A DNA stretch of 64,000 nucleotides from Aliihoeflea sp. 2WW. GTDB lineage: Bacteria; Pseudomonadota; Alphaproteobacteria; Rhizobiales; Rhizobiaceae. Shown one piece after another: positions 34,774-43,086 of the stretch. Both the position numbers and the translations under genes were made by a program. Positions within the stretch are counted from its first letter, which is position 1; every line of letters starts with the position of its first letter. The stretch lies in NCBI RefSeq assembly GCF_000497755.1, contig NZ_AYOD01000014.1, forward strand, positions 1-64,000, in the 5' to 3' direction. The notes beneath the pieces are model-generated. The model was not told the origin of the DNA. It saw only the letters and a list, made by a program, of their open reading frames with translations, and ran no database searches.

Positions 34774-35553
34774 CTAAAGGGTAAAGCCTTCGCCCAGATA
34801 GAGCCGGCGCACGTCCGGATTGGCGACGATCTCCGCCGGGCGGCCATGCGTCAGCACCTGGCCGGCATGGATGATGTAGGCCCGATCGATCAGCCCGAGC
34901 GTCTCGCGCACATTGTGGTCGGTGACGAGCACGCCGATGCCGCGCGCCGTCAACTGGCGCACCAGATGCTGGATGTCGGAGACCGCGATCGGATCGACGC
35001 CGGCGAAGGGTTCGTCGAGCAGCATGAAGTTCGGGTTCGACGCCAGCGCGCGGGCGATCTCGAGCCGCCGCCGCTCACCGCCCGACAGCGAGATCGATGC
35101 GGCCTTGCGCAGATGGGAGATGTTGAATTCTTCCAGAAGCTCGTCGAGCCGCTCCTCGCGGACCTTCCGGTTCTTCTCGGTGACCTCGAGAATGCCGCGA
35201 ATGTTCTGCTCGACCGAAAGCCCGCGGAAGATCGACGCTTCCTGCGGCAGATAGCCGATGCCGAGGCGGGCGCGGCGATACATCGGCAGCGAGGTGACGT
35301 CGTTGCCGTCGATCTCGATCGTGCCCGCATCGACCGGCACGAGCCCGGTGACCATGTAGAAGCAGGTCGTCTTGCCCGCGCCATTGGGGCCGAGCAGCCC
35401 GACCGCCTCGCCCGCACGCACGCCCAGCGAGACGCCCGAGACAACCTGGCGCCCCTTGTAGCTCTTCGTCAGGCCGCGCGCGATCAGCGTGCCCTTGAAG
35501 CGGCGCGGATCGGTGGTGCTGGCCGTGGCCGCAGGTTCCGGTCGGTTGAGCAT
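34774..35553 (-). CDS. lptB: LPS export ABC transporter ATP-binding protein LptB
   Basis: A 259-residue ABC ATPase. Walker A is [17 protein letters not shown] (near residue 54), the signature is [15 protein letters not shown], and Walker B is [13 protein letters not shown]. LptB drives LptFG to extract lipopolysaccharide from the inner membrane. About 20 extra residues precede the core, as is common in alphaproteobacteria. lptA ends eight bases upstream. Confidence 0.96.
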   Translation of the reverse strand: MLNRPEPAATASTTDPRRFKGTLIARGLTKSYKGRQVVSGVSLGVRAGEAVGLLGPNGAGKTTCFYMVTGLVPVDAGTIEIDGNDVTSLPMYRRARLGIGYLPQEASIFRGLSVEQNIRGILEVTEKNRKVREERLDELLEEFNISHLRKAASISLSGGERRRLEIARALASNPNFMLLDEPFAGVDPIAVSDIQHLVRQLTARGIGVLVTDHNVRETLGLIDRAYIIHAGQVLTHGRPAEIVANPDVRRLYLGEGFTL

Positions 35554-35561
35554 CGGGTCGA

Positions 35562-36125
35562 TTACTGCCTCTGCGAGCCGGGCTGGAGCAGCATGCGCAC
35601 GCGCCCGCCGCCCTGGTTGCCGCAGCCGTCGAGTTCGGCGACGCCGGTGTTCATCTGGACGCGAAGCTGGCAGCCGACGATGACGTTCTCGCCCTCGGTC
35701 AGCACGACCTCGCGGCCGGAAAGCGTCAGAAGCTCGGTGCCCATGTCGAACGTCCCGCGATCGCCGGTGGCGACCTGCGTGGCGGTCTGGATATAGACCG
35801 TTTCCTCGACCTCGATGCGCTCGATGTCCGAAGCGCCGGTCGAAGGCGTCGAGGCGCCGGAGCCGTCGCTGACGTAATGGACGACCATGCGCCCGGCGCG
35901 CAGCGTCGTCTCGCCCTGCACGACCTGAACGTTGCCGGTGAAGACGGCGGTGCCGTCATTGTCGCGCACTTCGAGCCGGTCGCTCTCGATCTCGATCGGC
36001 TGGTCGCCGTCGAGCTGCAGGCCCGACATGCGGCTTGCCTGCTGGGCCGTCGCGACAGACGCCATGACGAGCGCAAGCCCGAGCACGGCCGCGCCGCCGA
36101 AAATCCCCCTGATCCCCGTCCCCAT
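35562..36125 (-). CDS. lptA: LPS transport periplasmic protein LptA
   Basis: A 187-residue periplasmic protein with a signal peptide (1-28, ending VATAQ) and an OstA/LptA jellyroll: '[43 protein letters not shown]' is the core pattern. It bridges LptC and LptD and carries LPS across the periplasm. The C-terminal part contains two Cys in '[20 protein letters not shown]', which may form a disulfide. Its start overlaps the lptC stop by one base. Confidence 0.94.
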   Translation of the reverse strand: MGTGIRGIFGGAAVLGLALVMASVATAQQASRMSGLQLDGDQPIEIESDRLEVRDNDGTAVFTGNVQVVQGETTLRAGRMVVHYVSDGSGASTPSTGASDIERIEVEETVYIQTATQVATGDRGTFDMGTELLTLSGREVVLTEGENVIVGCQLRVQMNTGVAELDGCGNQGGGRVRMLLQPGSQRQ

Positions 36126-36778
36126 TACTGCGTCACTCCACTGGCATTGGACGCGGACTGCAGTTTCGCCCCGTCGATGCGCATGCGCACCCGGTTCTCG
36201 AAGATCAGCACCGCGCCGTCATCGGCGATCTGCATGGAGTCGGCGGTAACGTTCGTTCCGTCAAGATCAATTTCGACCGGATCGTTCGTTTGCAGCGCTC
36301 CGCTCGAAATGTCGACGATCGCCGACTGGAAGCGCGCATTGATGCCCTTCTCCGTCTGCACGCTCATCGGGCTCGTCACGTCGAGCCGGTTGGCCGTGCG
36401 GTCGAACGTGCCGCTTTCGGTGATCACCGTGACCCAGTCGTCGCCTTCGAGCGGCAGCCGGGCATTGATCTGTTCCAGGTCGATCCGGTCGCCTGCGCCG
36501 ATCACCTGCGAGGCGCGCGCCGCGCTCATCGAATAGGGGCGGTTGTCGGAGGTGAAACCGTCGAGCTTGGGGTTCTGCATCACGAGGCGCCCGTCCTCGA
36601 CCGAGGTCGAGCCGAGCTGGAAGCCGATGGAGCCCGGCGACGACAGCCATGCGGCGACTGCGAAAACGACGACGAGCCCTACCGCGCCGACGGGCAGGGC
36701 GCGTTTCATGAACCGCACCCGGCTCGAATGGCGCTGCGCGCGCACGAAGCGGTCGTCCGGCCTTGAAATGTCGGTCAT
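36125..36778 (-). CDS. lptC: LPS export ABC transporter periplasmic protein LptC
   Basis: A 217-residue bitopic protein: one membrane helix at about residues 28-46 (ALPVGAVGLVVVFAVAAWL), then a periplasmic LptC beta domain containing 'VEDGRLVMQNPKLDGFTSDNRPYSMSAARASQ'. It receives LPS from LptBFG and passes it to LptA. It begins the lptC-lptA-lptB-rpoN-hpf-ptsN series. The 292-bp gap to the divergent sppA gene holds its promoter, but I recognise nothing specific there; the rnd gene often found upstream in relatives is absent. Confidence 0.94.
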   Translation of the reverse strand: MTDISRPDDRFVRAQRHSSRVRFMKRALPVGAVGLVVVFAVAAWLSSPGSIGFQLGSTSVEDGRLVMQNPKLDGFTSDNRPYSMSAARASQVIGAGDRIDLEQINARLPLEGDDWVTVITESGTFDRTANRLDVTSPMSVQTEKGINARFQSAIVDISSGALQTNDPVEIDLDGTNVTADSMQIADDGAVLIFENRVRMRIDGAKLQSASNASGVTQ

Positions 36779-37070
36779 CTCGAACCTCTGTCAGGGCGTT
36801 GAGAACCACCCTGCTTCTCGATCTGTGCTGCGATCGGCATGCGGATCGCAGGATTTGTCGCTGCTATGCGCCGTTTTGCCTGAAACTTCTATGAACGAAA
36901 TCTTCGAACGACTTGGATAAGCGCCCAATATGGTGATTTTCCGGCTATTGAACAGGGGTGCCTCTCACGCAAGGTGATGCGGCCATGTGCGTGGCTGTCC
37001 TGCGCCGCCTCTTCTATCCGCCTCTGCCATCGGATAAGAAAAGCCTTCGCGAAGAAGAAGGACGACCGGC

Positions 37071-38039
37071 ATGGCCGCACGAGCCGACGATCTGATCGAC
37101 CGCAGACGGTTGCGGCGCAAGCTCTCATTCTGGCGCGTCGCCGCCATCCTGCTCGTCGCGGCGATCGTCGTCGCGACCACGGGCTATTTCTGGCGCGACG
37201 GCACCGGCGTGGGCATCGCGCACATCGCCCGCATCAAGATCGAGGGCACGATCACCGAGGACGAGGAGCTTCTGGAGCGTCTCGAACGCGTCCGGGAATC
37301 GGCGATGGTCCGGGGTGTGATCCTGCACGTCAACTCGCCCGGCGGCACGACCGCGGGCGGCGAGGCGGTGTTCGAGGCTGTGCGCAAGCTGGCCGCCGAA
37401 AAGCCGGTCGTCGCGCAGGTCGGCACGCTTGCCGCCTCGGCCGGCTACATGATCGCCAGCGCGGCCGACCATATCGTCGCGCGCCAGTCCTCCATCGTCG
37501 GCTCGATCGGCGTCCTCTTCCAGTATCCGGACGTTACCGGGCTGATGGACAATCTCGGCATCAAGGTGGACGGCGTGAAGTCCTCGCCGCTCAAGGCCGA
37601 GCCCTCGCCCTTCACGCCGACGACCGAGGAGGAACGCGCGATGATCCGCGCCCTCGTCATGGACAGTTATGAATGGTTCGTCGGCCTCGTTCAGGATCGT
37701 CGGCCGCTCGATCGCGCCGAGGTGCTGGCGCTTGCGGACGGCTCGATCTTCACCGGCCGTCAGGCGCTGGACAGCAAACTGGTCGACAGCCTCGGCGGCG
37801 AGGAAGAGGCGGTGCGCTGGCTGGGCACGCGCGGCGTCGATGGCGAACTCGAAGTCGTCGAGTGGAAGCCGCGCAATCAGGGCGGCTGGTGGGGCGTCGG
37901 ATCGCAGGCGACCGTCGCCTCGCTCCTCGGCCTCGACCGCCTCGTGGACGCGCTTTTCGCCCGCGCCGGACTGGAGCCCTTGTTTCTTGACGGGCTTGTA
38001 TCGGTCTGGCAACCTCGCTCCTCATCGACGGCCGACTAA
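37071..38039 (+). CDS. sppA: Signal peptide peptidase SppA
   Basis: A 322-residue short-form SppA with one N-terminal membrane anchor (about 22-40). The serine nucleophile is Ser123 in TLAASAGYMIA and the general base Lys175 in KSSPLKAEPSPF, the usual Ser/Lys dyad. NSPGG near residue 88 is the conserved oxyanion region. It degrades cleaved signal peptides in the membrane. It is followed by ihfB, which is a frequent neighbour in rhizobia. Confidence 0.95.
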   Translation: MAARADDLIDRRRLRRKLSFWRVAAILLVAAIVVATTGYFWRDGTGVGIAHIARIKIEGTITEDEELLERLERVRESAMVRGVILHVNSPGGTTAGGEAVFEAVRKLAAEKPVVAQVGTLAASAGYMIASAADHIVARQSSIVGSIGVLFQYPDVTGLMDNLGIKVDGVKSSPLKAEPSPFTPTTEEERAMIRALVMDSYEWFVGLVQDRRPLDRAEVLALADGSIFTGRQALDSKLVDSLGGEEEAVRWLGTRGVDGELEVVEWKPRNQGGWWGVGSQATVASLLGLDRLVDALFARAGLEPLFLDGLVSVWQPRSSSTAD

Positions 38040-38196
38040 AAATTTAATGAAATCATTCGGCTAGAGCATCGCTGTCAGGAATGGTAACCGGTTTTGCGGA
38101 TCGGTGCGATGCGCGATGGGTCATGTGGATCGCCACGAGCTCCGACGAGGGGGCAGGCGGTCCTGCTGCGGCGGGTCCTGGGAGAGGGATGGGACG

Positions 38197-38487
38197 ATGA
38201 TCAAATCCGAACTGGTGCAGACGATTGCCAACCGCAATCCGCATCTTTTCCTTCGCGACGTCGAGAATATCGTCAACGCGATCTTCGACGAGATTACCGA
38301 GGCCCTGGCACAGGGAAACCGCGTGGAACTGCGCGGCTTCGGGGCCTTTTCGGTCAAGAACCGGCCAGCGCGTGTCGGGCGGAACCCGCGCACGGGCGAG
38401 GCCGTTGAAGTGGAGGAAAAGTGGGTCCCCTTCTTCAAGACCGGCAAGGAACTGCGCGAGCGGCTGAACACCGACGCCTCGTCCTGA
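38197..38487 (+). CDS. ihfB: Integration host factor beta subunit
   Basis: A 96-residue DNA-bending protein of the HU/IHF fold. It starts [17 protein letters not shown] and has the DNA-contacting arm '[35 protein letters not shown]', with the beta-subunit features. It acts with IhfA, which is not in the window. ATG 38197 follows GGGAGAGGGAT; the frame upstream is open but not conserved. Confidence 0.96.
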   Translation: MIKSELVQTIANRNPHLFLRDVENIVNAIFDEITEALAQGNRVELRGFGAFSVKNRPARVGRNPRTGEAVEVEEKWVPFFKTGKELRERLNTDASS

Positions 38488-38515
38488 GCCGCCAAGCCCG
38501 CCAAACGGAGCACCT

Positions 38516-38821
38516 ATGCGCAAATTCGTCGGCCTCGCCATCTATCTTCCGATAGCGATCCTCCTGATCGCGCTCGCGGTGGCGAACCGCGGCTGGGTGC
38601 CGTTCTCGCTCGACCCGTTCAACGCCGACAATCCGGCGCTCACCTTCCAGGCGCCGCTTTTCGTTCTCTTGTTCCTGACGCTGGTGCTGGGCATGTTTCT
38701 CGGCTCGATCGCGACCTGGCTGCGCCAGGCGCCCTATCGCAAGATGGCCCGACAGCAGCGCGCCCAGCAGCCCGAATCCACTGACGCCTCGGGCAAGGTC
38801 GTCGCCCGCCCGCGCGCCTAG
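38516..38821 (+). CDS. LapA-domain (DUF1049) small membrane protein
   Basis: A 101-residue protein with two membrane helices and the LapA (lipopolysaccharide assembly protein A) domain: ALAVANRGWVPFSLDPF and LVLGMFLGSIATWL. In enterobacteria LapA/LapB tune LpxC proteolysis; whether this short homologue does so is unknown. It stands 28 bp after ihfB and overlaps the convergent HAD gene by four bases. Confidence 0.85.
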   Translation: MRKFVGLAIYLPIAILLIALAVANRGWVPFSLDPFNADNPALTFQAPLFVLLFLTLVLGMFLGSIATWLRQAPYRKMARQQRAQQPESTDASGKVVARPRA

Positions 38822-39522
38822 CCGTCGATTTCACCGACCAGCGCGACCAGGCCGGAAAGGTCCGCCATCTCGCGAAAGCGCGGATGTGCGTCCGGCTTGT
38901 CGGCGTGCTCGAAGCTCCATGTCAGTTCGTGGGGCACGTAGACCCCCCAACTCCCCGCATCGAGCGCCGGGACGACGTCCGACTTGAGCGAGTTGCCGAT
39001 CATCATCGCCGAGGACGGGTCGTGCCCGCCGACCGAGAAGATGCGCGCATAGGTCGCCTCGCTCTTGTCCGAGACGATCTCCACCGCGTCGAAGTGCTCG
39101 CCGAGGCCTGACGCGGCCAGCTTGCGCTCCTGGTCGAAAAGGTCGCCCTTGGTGATGAGGACGAGGCGATAGCGCCCCGCAAGCGCCTCCAGCGTCTCGG
39201 CGGCATGCGGCAGCGTCTCGACCGGATGGCGCAGCATCTCGCGGCCGGCGGCGAGAATCTTCCCGATCGTCTCCGCCGGCACCCGCCCATCCGTGATCTC
39301 GATCGCCGTCTCGATCATCGACAGGGTGAAGCCCTTGATGCCGAATCCGTAATGCCCGAGATTGCGCTTCTCGGCCTCGAGCAGGCGCGCCGTCAGATGA
39401 TCCTTCTCCGCGTGATCTGCCAGAAGCTCGGCAAAATGCGCCTCGGTCATGCGGAAGAACTGCTCGTTCTGCCACAAAGTGTCGTCGGCATCGAAGCCGA
39501 TGGTTGTTAGGGAATGCGCCAT
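38818..39522 (-). CDS. HAD-family hydrolase
   Basis: A 234-residue haloacid dehalogenase-type phosphatase. Motif I is FDADDTLW (nucleophile Asp10, acid Asp12), motif II is LITKGD, and the later KSEATY and MIGNSLKSDVVPALDAG supply the Lys and acidic motif III/IV. A helical cap lies between motif I and II. The substrate is unknown. It is divergent from the methyltransferase gene with only 29 bp between start codons. Confidence 0.9.
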   Translation of the reverse strand: MAHSLTTIGFDADDTLWQNEQFFRMTEAHFAELLADHAEKDHLTARLLEAEKRNLGHYGFGIKGFTLSMIETAIEITDGRVPAETIGKILAAGREMLRHPVETLPHAAETLEALAGRYRLVLITKGDLFDQERKLAASGLGEHFDAVEIVSDKSEATYARIFSVGGHDPSSAMMIGNSLKSDVVPALDAGSWGVYVPHELTWSFEHADKPDAHPRFREMADLSGLVALVGEIDG

Positions 39523-39551
39523 CTGCCCTTCCTTGCGGTTGCCGCGCCTCT

Positions 39552-40604
39552 ATGGCAGAAGCGCGCGCATCTGTCCTGAACGAGAACGAGAGCTTGAAAT
39601 CCAGGGAGCGCAACAGGCGCCGCGACCGGCCCGAGACGTCCGACCGTGCGCCGCAATCGGCGCCGGCGCCGAAGGCCGCGCGCGATCTGTCGCGCCGCAA
39701 GGGCGCGCTGCCGGCCGAAAACCTGCCGCTGATCCTCGAGGTCGCGCCGAATGACGACTACGCGCTGATCGATTCCGGCGCGGGGCTGAAGCTCGAGCAG
39801 TACGGCCCATACCGCATCGTGCGCCCGGAAGGGCAGGCGATCTGGCAGCCGGCGCTCGGGCCCCGCGAGTGGGAGAATGTCGACGCGGTCTTCACCGGCG
39901 ACACCGACGAGGAAGGCATGGGCCGCTGGCGCTTTCCGAAAAGCCCGCTCGGCGAGACCTGGCCGATGAAGCATGACGGGATCGACTATCTCGGCCGCTT
40001 CACCTCGTTCCGCCATGTCGGCGTCTTCCCCGAGCAGGCCTCGCACTGGTCGCAGATGGAAGACTGGATCAGGGCGGCGAAGCGCCCGGTCAAGGTCCTG
40101 AACCTCTTCGGCTATACCGGCCTCGCCTCGCTCGTCGCCGCACGCGCCGGCGCCGAGGTCACCCATGTCGATGCCTCGAAAAAGGCGATCGGCTGGGCAC
40201 GCGAGAACCAGGAGATGGCGGGCCTCGCCGACAAGCCGATCCGCTGGATCTGCGAGGACGCGATGAAGTTCGTCGAGCGCGAGGAGCGTCGCGAGAGCCG
40301 CTACGACATCATCCTGTTCGACCCGCCCGCTTATGGCCGCGGCCCCAAGGGCGAGGTTTGGCAGCTCTTCGAGGACCTCCCGGCGATGGCCGACATCTGC
40401 CGCTCGATCCTCACCGACAAGCCGATCGGCGTGGTGCTGACGGCCTATTCGATCCGCTCGTCCTTCTTCGCCATCCACGCTCTGATGCGCGACATCTTTG
40501 CGGGGCAGGGCGGATGCGTTGAATCGGGCGAACTGATCATTCGCGAGAAGTCCGCCGGCCGCGCCCTGTCGACCTCGCTCTTTTCGCGGTGGGTGGCGCA
40601 ATGA
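39552..40604 (+). CDS. Class I SAM-dependent RNA methyltransferase (RlmI-like)
   Basis: A 350-residue methyltransferase. A basic, low-complexity N-terminus (to about residue 50) precedes the Rossmann core with '[39 protein letters not shown]' and '[18 protein letters not shown]'. The FDPPxYGRG form is typical of the group related to RlmI/RlmK 23S rRNA methyltransferases; the exact target is not determined. Its stop overlaps the TrmH-family gene by ATGA, so the two RNA methylases are co-translated. Confidence 0.85.
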   Translation: MAEARASVLNENESLKSRERNRRRDRPETSDRAPQSAPAPKAARDLSRRKGALPAENLPLILEVAPNDDYALIDSGAGLKLEQYGPYRIVRPEGQAIWQPALGPREWENVDAVFTGDTDEEGMGRWRFPKSPLGETWPMKHDGIDYLGRFTSFRHVGVFPEQASHWSQMEDWIRAAKRPVKVLNLFGYTGLASLVAARAGAEVTHVDASKKAIGWARENQEMAGLADKPIRWICEDAMKFVEREERRESRYDIILFDPPAYGRGPKGEVWQLFEDLPAMADICRSILTDKPIGVVLTAYSIRSSFFAIHALMRDIFAGQGGCVESGELIIREKSAGRALSTSLFSRWVAQ

Positions 40605-41452
40605 GCGAGCCGAGGATGCCACGTGTCGGGCAGGTGAAGGAAATCACCAGCCTGTCGAACCCGATCGTCAAGGACATCAAGGCGCTGGCCTTGAAGAAAT
40701 TCCGCGACGAAAAGCACGCCTTCATGGCCGAGGGGCTGAAGCTCGTCATCGATGCGCTCGATGGCGGCTGGACGATCCGGACGCTGATTTATTCCAAGGC
40801 CGGCATCGGCAATCCGGCGGTGGAGAAGACTGCTGCGCGCACCGTCGCGCTGGGCGGTCTGGTGCTCGAAGTCTCCGAAAAGGTGCTCGGCGCGATCACC
40901 CGCCGCGACAATCCGCAGATGGTCGTCGGCGTCTTCGAGCAGAGACTGACGAAGCTGCCCGACATCCGCCTTTCTGCCGGCGACGTCTGGGTGGCGCTCG
41001 ACCGGGTGCGCGATCCGGGCAATCTCGGCACCATCATCCGCACCGCCGACGCGGTCGGCGCGAAAGGCGTGATCCTCGTCGGCGAGACGACCGATCCGTT
41101 CTCCCTCGAAACCGTCCGCGCCACGATGGGCTCGGTCTTTTCCGTGCCCGTCGCGCGTGCGACGCCGGAGGCCTTCCTCGCCTGGAAGGCCAAGGCGGGC
41201 GCCATGCTCGTCGGCACGCATCTCAAGGGCTCCGTCGACTACCGCACGCCGCGCTATCAGGGCCGCCCGGTCGTCCTCCTGATGGGCAACGAACAGCAGG
41301 GCCTGCCGGACGAACTGGCCCGCGCCTGCGACGAACTGGTCCGAATCCCCCAGGCCGGACGCGCCGATTCGCTCAATCTATCGGTCGCGACCGGCATCAT
41401 GCTTTACGAGGTGCGCCGCGCCGCCCTCGAAATCGGAGACAGACTGGCGTGA
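40601..41452 (+). CDS. TrmH/SpoU family RNA 2'-O-methyltransferase
   Basis: A 283-residue SPOUT methyltransferase. The N-terminal substrate-binding domain is followed by the trefoil-knot catalytic domain with '[22 protein letters not shown]', [14 protein letters not shown] and '[23 protein letters not shown]' (motifs 1-3). It methylates a ribose in tRNA or rRNA; which one is unknown. The start ATG 40601 overlaps the previous stop and its own stop overlaps the lspA GTG. Confidence 0.92.
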   Translation: MSEPRMPRVGQVKEITSLSNPIVKDIKALALKKFRDEKHAFMAEGLKLVIDALDGGWTIRTLIYSKAGIGNPAVEKTAARTVALGGLVLEVSEKVLGAITRRDNPQMVVGVFEQRLTKLPDIRLSAGDVWVALDRVRDPGNLGTIIRTADAVGAKGVILVGETTDPFSLETVRATMGSVFSVPVARATPEAFLAWKAKAGAMLVGTHLKGSVDYRTPRYQGRPVVLLMGNEQQGLPDELARACDELVRIPQAGRADSLNLSVATGIMLYEVRRAALEIGDRLA

Positions 41453-41949
41453 GCGAAACCCATCCCCGCAATCCGCGCGTCCTGATCGGCTACGGCCTCG
41501 TCGTCATCGTCGCCGTCGCGCTCGACCAGTGGATCAAATACTGGGTCGAAACGCACATGGCGATGCACGAGCGCATCGATATCGTGCCGATGCTGGCGCT
41601 GTTCCGCACCCACAACACCGGCATCGCCTTCTCGCTCCTGTCCGAGTTCGGCTCCGTCGGCCTCGTCGTGATGACGGGCGCGGTGACGCTGTTCGTGCTC
41701 TATCTTGCCGCCAAGTCCGAACCGCACCAGCGCTGGGCGCGGCTCGGCTTCGCGCTGATCATCGGCGGCGCGATCGGCAATCTGATCGACCGCGTCTGGC
41801 TCGGTTACGTCGTCGATTACGTCCTCTTCCACCTCCCCAACTGGTCCTTCGCGGTGTTCAACCTCGCCGACGCCTTCATCACGGTCGGCGCGATGCTGGT
41901 GATCCTCGAAGAGATCATCGCCTGGCGCAAGTCCCGCACGCCAAGTTGA
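41449..41949 (+). CDS. lspA: Lipoprotein signal peptidase (signal peptidase II)
   Basis: A 166-residue membrane aspartic protease with four helices. The catalytic Asp residues are in [10 protein letters not shown] and FNLADAFI, and [10 protein letters not shown] is the third conserved box. It cleaves the signal peptides of diacylated prolipoproteins, including BcsN if that is a lipoprotein as predicted. The GTG start at 41449 overlaps the upstream TGA. Confidence 0.96.
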   Translation: MSETHPRNPRVLIGYGLVVIVAVALDQWIKYWVETHMAMHERIDIVPMLALFRTHNTGIAFSLLSEFGSVGLVVMTGAVTLFVLYLAAKSEPHQRWARLGFALIIGGAIGNLIDRVWLGYVVDYVLFHLPNWSFAVFNLADAFITVGAMLVILEEIIAWRKSRTPS

Positions 41950-42009
41950 CGGCGCGCATCTGACGTCGGAAACTCGCTGCAACGCAAAAGCAGATTTCAG
42001 GGAGTTTCG

Positions 42010-42999
42010 ATGTCGGAGAGTTTCAAGGCCATCCTCGTCTCGCGCGACGACAACAAGGTCCAGTCGGTCAACACGGTCGATCTGACCGACGCCGACCTGA
42101 TGGAGGGCGACGTCACCATCGCCGTCGAGGCCACCACGGTCAATTACAAGGACGGCCTGGCGATCACCGGCAAGGCGCCTGTCGTGCGCAAATGGCCGCT
42201 GATCCCCGGCATCGATTTCGCCGGCACGGTCTTGGCGTCGAGCCATCCGGACTGGAAGGCCGGCGACAAGGTCATCCTGAACGGTTGGGGCGTCGGCGAG
42301 ACCCATCACGGCGCCTATGCGGGCCGCGCGCGCGTCAGGGGTGACTGGCTGGTGCGCCTTCCCTCCGGCATGACCGCGAAGGATGCGATGGCGGTCGGCA
42401 CCGCCGGCTATACGGCAATGCTCTGCGTCATGGCATTGGAGCGGCACGGCATCGTTCCCGCCCGCGGCCCGGTCGTGGTGACGGGCGCCGCCGGCGGCGT
42501 CGGCTCGGTCGCGATCGCGATCCTTGCCCGGCTCGGCTATCGCGTCATCGCCTCGACGGGCCGGACCTCGGAAAGCGACTATCTGAAATCGCTCGGCGCG
42601 AGCGACATCATCGACCGCGAGGAACTGTCGCAGCCCGCCAAGGCGCTCGGCAAGGAACGCTGGGCCGGCGGCATCGACGCGGTCGGAAGCCACACGCTGG
42701 CGAACGTCCTGTCGATGACCTCCTATGGCGGCGCGGTCGCCGCCTGCGGCCTTGCCGGCGGCATGGACCTGCCGACCAGCGTCGCGCCCTTCATCCTGCG
42801 CGGCGTTTCGCTGCTCGGCATCGATTCGGTGATGGCCCCGCGCGAAATCCGTGAGGAGGCGTGGAAGCGCATCGGCACAGATCTCGATGCCGCCAAGCTC
42901 GCCTCCATCGCCACGACAATCGGTTTCGACGGCATCGAACAGGCCGCGCGCGACATCGTCGACGGCAAGGTCAGGGGCCGCGTGGTCGTCGAAATGTAG
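42010..42999 (+). CDS. acuI: Medium-chain oxidoreductase, acrylyl-CoA reductase (AcuI/YhdH) type
   Basis: A 329-residue zinc-free medium-chain dehydrogenase/reductase. Family features include FKAILVSRDDN near the start, 'TTVNYKDGLAITGKAPVVRKWPLIPGIDFAGTV' near residues 45-77 and 'GAAGGVGSVAIAILARLGYRVIASTGR' (NADPH-binding) near 158-184. AcuI reduces acrylyl-CoA to propionyl-CoA and protects against acrylate from DMSP, but members also act on other enoyl-CoAs. GGGAG precedes ATG 42010. It appears to be monocistronic. Confidence 0.88.
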   Translation: MSESFKAILVSRDDNKVQSVNTVDLTDADLMEGDVTIAVEATTVNYKDGLAITGKAPVVRKWPLIPGIDFAGTVLASSHPDWKAGDKVILNGWGVGETHHGAYAGRARVRGDWLVRLPSGMTAKDAMAVGTAGYTAMLCVMALERHGIVPARGPVVVTGAAGGVGSVAIAILARLGYRVIASTGRTSESDYLKSLGASDIIDREELSQPAKALGKERWAGGIDAVGSHTLANVLSMTSYGGAVAACGLAGGMDLPTSVAPFILRGVSLLGIDSVMAPREIREEAWKRIGTDLDAAKLASIATTIGFDGIEQAARDIVDGKVRGRVVVEM

Positions 43000-43018
43000 A
43001 GCCCTTTGAGGGGCTTTC

Positions 43019-43050
43019 GGCGCAATCGCTAAAATTGGAACGATTGCGCC
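43019..43050. promoter_or_regulatory. Perfect 10-bp inverted repeat before the hybrid kinase gene
   Basis: GGCGCAATCG (43019-43028) and CGATTGCGCC (43041-43050) are exact reverse complements around a 12-base AT-rich spacer. It lies 19 bp after the acuI stop and 36 bp before the kinase start. It may be a terminator without a T run or an operator. Confidence 0.5.
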
Positions 43051-43086
43051 GATCCTTCCCTAACGGGGCCGTGGCATGGTTCGGCG